A DNA stretch of 23,428 nucleotides from a virus. The position numbers were made by a program, and so were the translations under genes. Of the stretch, positions 20,701 through 23,428 are shown piece after piece. Position 1 is the stretch's first letter. Each line of letters begins with the position of its first letter. The notes beneath the pieces were generated by a model. The model searched no databases. It was given only the letters and a program-made list of their open reading frames with translations, and was not told the origin of the DNA. The stretch spans positions 1 through 23,428 of IMG/VR virus record IMGVR_UViG_3300013093_000290. One strand, written 5' to 3'.

Positions 20701-20979
20701 ATGGCATTCGAAACCAAACCACAGACTGGTGCACTATTTGCAGTTAAAGCAAAGAAGCATCCTAAAGCGCCTGACTATCAAGGGGACTTACTTATTGATA
20801 CAAGGCTTATGGAAATTGATAATGGCTTAATCAAGATCAGACTTGCAGGGTGGAAAAAAACCGCATCAAGCGGTACAACATTCTTGTCTATCTCAGTTGA
20901 TACATACAAGCCTAAAGATCAACAAGAGAAATCACAAGAAAAACCGCAGGAGAATACAGATGATGATATTCCTTTTTGA
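20701..20979 (+). CDS. SSB-like single-stranded DNA-binding protein
   Basis: This 92-residue protein has a single strand-rich domain (GDLLIDTRLMEIDNGLIKIRLAGWKK, SGTTFLSISVDTYKP), plausibly an OB fold. A disordered Gln/Glu/Lys-rich linker leads to an acidic tip DDDIPF, identical to the protein-interaction tail of bacterial SSB. The domain is shorter than E. coli SSB. Position directly after the annealing protein supports a role in protecting ssDNA and recruiting partners. AAGGAGG overlaps the end of the upstream gene. Confidence 0.72.
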   Translation: MAFETKPQTGALFAVKAKKHPKAPDYQGDLLIDTRLMEIDNGLIKIRLAGWKKTASSGTTFLSISVDTYKPKDQQEKSQEKPQENTDDDIPF

Positions 20980-20988
20980 GGTGAAACT

Positions 20989-21414
20989 ATGACAAACGCA
21001 CTAGGATTTGAATGTGTAAAGGTTGCATTGAAACAAGATCGCACCGGTTTCATTCTTACTCTTAGTGTGCACCCCGATGAAATCCCTGAAGAGCTAATGA
21101 GGGATTTTGTTGGTGCTAGGTACATGTGCGCACTTGCCCGTTTAAACAACGATGAGTCAGCAGTACCTTACTTCAACAGAGTAAAGAAAGCGGTTATGTT
21201 ATGCAAGGCTTCAAGGTTTCATGATTGGCTAAAAGAAATTGGTGTCATCACTGAAATACATGATGAGAAAATTTACGAACCGAGGGCGGTTGAATACATC
21301 TATGAGGTGTGTGAAATTCAATCTCGAACAGAACTTAATGGCAATAAGCAAGCCCAACAAAAATTTGATGAAATGGTGAAAGACTATGACGACTGGCAAC
21401 AAGAGCCGTTTTAA
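20989..21414 (+). CDS. Conserved phage hypothetical in recombination operon
   Basis: This 141-residue protein starts MTNALGFECVKVALKQDRTGF. It has a strand-rich N-terminus with VHPDEIPEELMRDFVGARYMCALARL and a helical C-terminus (QAQQKFDEMVKDYDDWQQEPF). I recall similar proteins next to phage annealing proteins, without a known activity. Order in the operon suggests a DNA-processing role. A weak ribosome site (GAGGTG) precedes the ATG. Confidence 0.65.
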   Translation: MTNALGFECVKVALKQDRTGFILTLSVHPDEIPEELMRDFVGARYMCALARLNNDESAVPYFNRVKKAVMLCKASRFHDWLKEIGVITEIHDEKIYEPRAVEYIYEVCEIQSRTELNGNKQAQQKFDEMVKDYDDWQQEPF

Positions 21415-21706
21415 AACTGTAACTCCGGTAATGATTTATTTATCTCCGGAGCATAAAAAGAAACTCAACGACTACGCAAGAAAGCTAAAGATTGCCTCAA
21501 CTCAAATTGCGAGAGAGGGTATAGAGATGCGTTTGCAAGGCGAAGATAATTTATACAACAAAGGATTCAATGACGGTTTAAACAAGGCAATGGAAATAAC
21601 CAGGGGTAATCATGGTGCGCAAATGAAGTTCCCATCTGGTAAATCATTTGCTGATTATGTATGTGAAGACATTGAAACGTATCTCAGAACGAAGGATACA
21701 TCATGA
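21386..21706 (+). CDS. Ribbon-helix-helix-like protein
   Basis: This 106-residue protein contains TPVMIYLSPEHKKKLNDYARK followed by IASTQIAREGIEMRL (about 13-49). One strand and two helices match the ribbon-helix-helix DNA-binding fold. The C-terminal half has no recognised domain (GFNDGLNKAMEITRG, KSFADYVCEDIETYL). It overlaps the preceding gene by 29 bases and the next one by four, so translation is coupled. It could be a regulator of this operon. Confidence 0.6.
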   Translation: MTTGNKSRFKTVTPVMIYLSPEHKKKLNDYARKLKIASTQIAREGIEMRLQGEDNLYNKGFNDGLNKAMEITRGNHGAQMKFPSGKSFADYVCEDIETYLRTKDTS

Positions 21707-21891
21707 CAGACAGAGAACACATGCGAATGTTGTTTGGCATGTTTGTTTTCAATGGACTCTTATCACGTTTGAACCCTGATGAAATTGAGGTGGAAGATGT
21801 GTGGGAGTTTGTTGAGCATGTCATTACTGCGGGGGAAAGTGAGCCTATGGGTATAGTTGCAATCAAAACAAGGAAAAAGAAAAATGCTTGA
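21703..21891 (+). CDS. Small hypothetical protein (62 aa)
   Basis: A 62-residue protein, acidic in the middle (LNPDEIEVEDVWEFVEHVI) with a basic tail (KTRKKKNA). Start overlaps the previous stop as ATGA (21703-21706). No family recognised. Confidence 0.55.
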   Translation: MTDREHMRMLFGMFVFNGLLSRLNPDEIEVEDVWEFVEHVITAGESEPMGIVAIKTRKKKNA

Positions 21892-21985
21892 ATTTTTTAT
21901 ATTTACATTTGCGTTACTTGGACTGGCATCTTTTGTAGTGGTTATCATTGTTTTATTTTTGCTTTTTCTAAATGATAGGAAATAA
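21884..21985 (+). CDS. Very small membrane protein (33 aa)
   Basis: Thirty-three residues, nearly all hydrophobic: MLEFFIFTFALLGLASFVVV then IIVLFLLFLNDRK. This is one transmembrane helix with a short charged end. AAGGAA lies about seven bases before the ATG, and the gene overlaps the previous one by eight bases. Single-helix phage proteins can be holin-like or inhibit host membrane complexes. Nothing here decides. Confidence 0.5.
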   Translation: MLEFFIFTFALLGLASFVVVIIVLFLLFLNDRK

Positions 21986-21987
21986 AA

Positions 21988-22170
21988 ATGTCAACCAATT
22001 ATTTATTAGATTCTGGATATGCTCAAGCGTTTAGCGATGGGTGTGATTATTTTGTGCGTGAAATTAAACAGTACAGATTAAATTTTCATTACACATCAAA
22101 AGAGCGTAGAGTATTAGACAACCTTATTAATTATCTTGAGAAGAATGACACTAGTAAGGAGAAAGAATGA
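21988..22170 (+). CDS. Small hypothetical protein (60 aa)
   Basis: A 60-residue protein, MSTNYLLDSGYAQAFSDGCD at the start, with a charged helical C-terminus (RRVLDNLINYLEKNDTSKEKE). AGGAA precedes the ATG, and the stop overlaps the next start by four bases. No family recognised. Confidence 0.55.
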   Translation: MSTNYLLDSGYAQAFSDGCDYFVREIKQYRLNFHYTSKERRVLDNLINYLEKNDTSKEKE

Positions 22171-22573
22171 CTAAAGAAGAAATAATTGAGATGGCTTGTC
22201 AAGCATTTGGTGGAGTTATCAAAAAAGAAGAGCGTGATAATTTCATAAACTTTGCCAAATTGGTAGCAGAGCATGAGCGTGAGGAATGTGCAAAAATTTG
22301 TTCTGAATTTCCAGATGTTGGCTATGTAAAAGCAATATTAACGTGCGACTATCATTCTTACTTGATTAATAAAAGGGGGATAAAAATGAGTGCAATACCA
22401 ATATCACAAATGGCTAATGACATTTTAAAAATCATAGAAGAGGTTGCTCTTGATTATCCAGAAGAAGAAAGAGAAGAGTTAAAAGCGGTAATGCTTGGGC
22501 AATTGGGACTTGCAATGTTTAATAGACCTATGGGGGGGAAAGAATGACTAAAGAAGAAATACTTGAGATGGCT
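22161..22573 (+). repeat. Direct repeat pair at two gene starts (22161-22196 and 22538-22573)
   Basis: Two 36-base copies match at 35 positions. They cover the ribosome site, start codon and first nine codons (MTKEEI.EMA) of two consecutive genes. This points to recent duplication of the initiation region or whole cassettes, with divergence behind it. Confidence 0.85.
22167..22547 (+). CDS. Small hypothetical of the 'ERExCAKIC' type
   Basis: A 126-residue protein with MTKEEIIEMACQAFGG, then NFAKLVAEHEREECAKICSEF (about 27-47), a signature shared by several neighbouring genes. A second segment from about residue 74 (MSAIPISQMANDILKIIEEVALDYPEEE) looks like a separate unit, as if two small genes were fused. 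An internal ATG preceded by AGGGGG near 22375 could start that second part independently. The function is unknown. Confidence 0.6.
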   Translation: MTKEEIIEMACQAFGGVIKKEERDNFINFAKLVAEHEREECAKICSEFPDVGYVKAILTCDYHSYLINKRGIKMSAIPISQMANDILKIIEEVALDYPEEEREELKAVMLGQLGLAMFNRPMGGKE

Positions 22574-22765
22574 AAAAAAGCAGGACTTCACATAGCAACC
22601 GATGTAAATTGGATGCCGATTATTGGGTTTGAATATGCTGAAAAGTTTGCCAAACTGGTAGCAGAAAAAGAACGTGAGAAGTTTTGCGCTTTACTTCGAC
22701 AATTACATGATTCATATTCATTGACAAGCGATTCAAACGCCATCAGAGCAAGGGGACAAGAATGA
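22544..22765 (+). CDS. Small hypothetical, paralogue of preceding gene
   Basis: A 73-residue protein starting MTKEEILEMAKKAGLH, with KFAKLVAEKEREKFCALLRQ and ending SNAIRARGQE. It resembles the gene before it in its first 40 residues and the last gene in the window at its C-terminus. It overlaps its neighbours by four bases on each side through ATGA. Confidence 0.6.
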   Translation: MTKEEILEMAKKAGLHIATDVNWMPIIGFEYAEKFAKLVAEKEREKFCALLRQLHDSYSLTSDSNAIRARGQE

Positions 22766-23070
22766 AACATAAACACGCAGATTTAATACACGCTTGGGCA
22801 GAAGGCGCTCAGATTCAATGTTTTGATTGCAATCATGGTTGGAAAGATTTAGGAGAGTATTTTGTTTGGGTTGATGATTATCAATACAGAATAAAACCAG
22901 AACCTAAGCCAGACATTATTAAATTTATCAATGTACGTCTTCAATACAAAGACACAGGCATATGTAGATGGGATTCATGCGATGCATCATATGCGAATCT
23001 TAAATTGGTATTTGATGGCGAAACAGGTGAGTTGAAATCAGCAGAGGTGCTCTCAAGGGGACAAGAATGA
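22762..23070 (+). CDS. Small hypothetical protein (102 aa), unrelated core
   Basis: A 102-residue protein beginning MKHKHADLIHAWAEGAQIQC, with a WKDLGEYFVWVDDYQYRIKPEP segment and a strand-rich second half. It ends in RGQE like its neighbours although its body is unrelated to theirs. That suggests the shared junction moves separately from the coding core. I recall the HADLIHAWAEGA...YRIKPEP pattern from many phage small proteins of unknown function. Confidence 0.65.
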   Translation: MKHKHADLIHAWAEGAQIQCFDCNHGWKDLGEYFVWVDDYQYRIKPEPKPDIIKFINVRLQYKDTGICRWDSCDASYANLKLVFDGETGELKSAEVLSRGQE

Positions 23071-23234
23071 TTAAAGAAGAAATATTAACTAAAGACTATG
23101 CGCTAGTAGTAGCATTAGAAGCACTTGTGTTAGCTAGAACTCATTCCAGTGGTCCGGCTGGTGATAAATATCATGCTGCCATAGAAATTATTAAAAGAAC
23201 ATTTATAGAACAACAAGGGGACAAAAATGATTAA
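23067..23234 (+). CDS. Small hypothetical protein (55 aa)
   Basis: A 55-residue helical protein (MIKEEILTKDYALVVALEAL, then AAIEIIKRTFIEQQGDKND). It starts inside the repeated junction at 23054-23070. Its end reads through the variant junction at 23214-23230 in a shifted frame, overlapping the next gene by eight bases. Confidence 0.55.
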   Translation: MIKEEILTKDYALVVALEALVLARTHSSGPAGDKYHAAIEIIKRTFIEQQGDKND

Positions 23235-23427
23235 AGATACAGCGGTTCAAATACTTTTAGAACACTTTAGTGAGGGTATGGTACGCACAATAGTTGATGC
23301 TATTGCTGAAGATGAACGTGAGGCGTGTGCAAAGGTGTGTGATGCTATGGATAGCATAAGCGATTACTACACATTAAGGGTTGAGTTAATTTGTGCTCAA
23401 GCTATTCGTGCAAGGGGACAAGAATGA
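23227..23427 (+). CDS. Small hypothetical of the 'EREACAKVC' type
   Basis: A 66-residue protein beginning MIKDTAVQILLEHFSEGMVR, with AIAEDEREACAKVCDAMD and ending AQAIRARGQE. It shares the central and C-terminal signatures with the genes at 22167 and 22544. The last junction copy at its end places the start of a further gene at 23424, cut by the window edge. Confidence 0.6.
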   Translation: MIKDTAVQILLEHFSEGMVRTIVDAIAEDEREACAKVCDAMDSISDYYTLRVELICAQAIRARGQE

Positions 23428-23428
23428 A

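Larger units (their letters stand above)
360..21583. repeat. GTTTAAAC: 24 dispersed copies of an 8-bp palindrome
   Basis: Exact copies start at 360, 2434, 3023, 4044, 4814, 7047, 7419, 9343, 10211, 10316, 10642, 11388, 12210, 13809, 16065, 16862, 17417, 18460, 18519, 18999, 19609, 20459, 21140 and 21576. Sixteen lie in genes, as Leu-Asn (11) or Phe-Lys (5); the third frame would hold a stop. Eight lie in the roughly 10% of the window that is non-coding. Many extend to CGTTTAAACG. Confidence 0.93.
22749..23427 (+). repeat. Repeated stop/start junction between small genes
   Basis: CAAGGGGACAAGAATGA occurs at 22749-22765, 23054-23070 and 23411-23427, with a near copy CAAGGGGACAAAAATGA at 23214-23230. 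Each holds the ribosome site and start of the next gene. In three of the four it also encodes the final GQE and stop of the previous one. Confidence 0.85.

Noticed and set aside
1-23428. CRISPR array, integrase, attachment site or insertion sequence
   Set aside because: No regularly spaced repeats, recombinase motifs or transposase genes were found on either strand. The only mobile elements visible are the intein and HNH genes.

Overview
The window is part of a tailed, double-stranded DNA phage genome. A terminase–portal–scaffold–capsid block is encoded leftward. A replication/recombination block and a long series of very small genes are mostly encoded rightward. No integrase, tRNA or bacterial housekeeping gene is visible. 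The host cannot be read directly. The small proteins with 'ERE(A/E)CAKVC' and 'RARGQE' signatures resemble ones I associate with phages of freshwater Betaproteobacteria (Burkholderiales such as Polynucleobacter or Limnohabitans), but that is inference.

Left part (1-10153, minus strand), read right to left: small terminase subunit, a LexA-type winged-helix protein, large terminase interrupted by an intein, portal, a small helical protein, a GroES-like co-chaperonin, scaffold-like protein, a conserved hypothetical, a virion protein, the major capsid protein, an intrinsic terminator, and a further virion gene cut by the window edge. The 299-residue intein holds a complete EndoVII-type HNH endonuclease gene in a different reading frame, with its own Shine-Dalgarno sequence and GTG start.

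Centre (10154-10961): a non-coding divergence zone with four DnaA boxes in 75 bp, several inverted repeats, an AT-rich stretch, a rightward promoter and a structured leader. This is the best candidate for a replication origin.

Rightward block 1 (10962-15964): two tiny proteins, a SprT-like zinc metalloprotease, a CobS/MoxR-type AAA+ ATPase, a CobT-like protein split into two adjacent genes (HExxH half and VWA half), four small hypotheticals and a strong terminator.

Leftward block 2 (16076-17987): primase-helicase preceded by a small HNH protein. Behind it, 17988-18771 is non-coding and holds two candidate small RNAs. One is a leftward ~120-nt RNA with a sigma70 promoter, nested helices, a possible kissing interaction and a terminal T-run. 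The other is a rightward ~73-nt RNA with a consensus promoter and terminator.

Right part (18772-23427): RusA-like resolvase (minus), then on the plus strand a PD-(D/E)XK nuclease, an Erf-type annealing protein, an SSB-like protein, a hypothetical, a ribbon-helix-helix-like protein and a chain of overlapping small genes joined by a repeated stop/start junction. Resolvase, nuclease, annealing protein and SSB form a coherent recombination set that works with the primase-helicase.

Across the whole window the 8-bp palindrome GTTTAAAC occurs 24 times, where chance predicts fewer than one.
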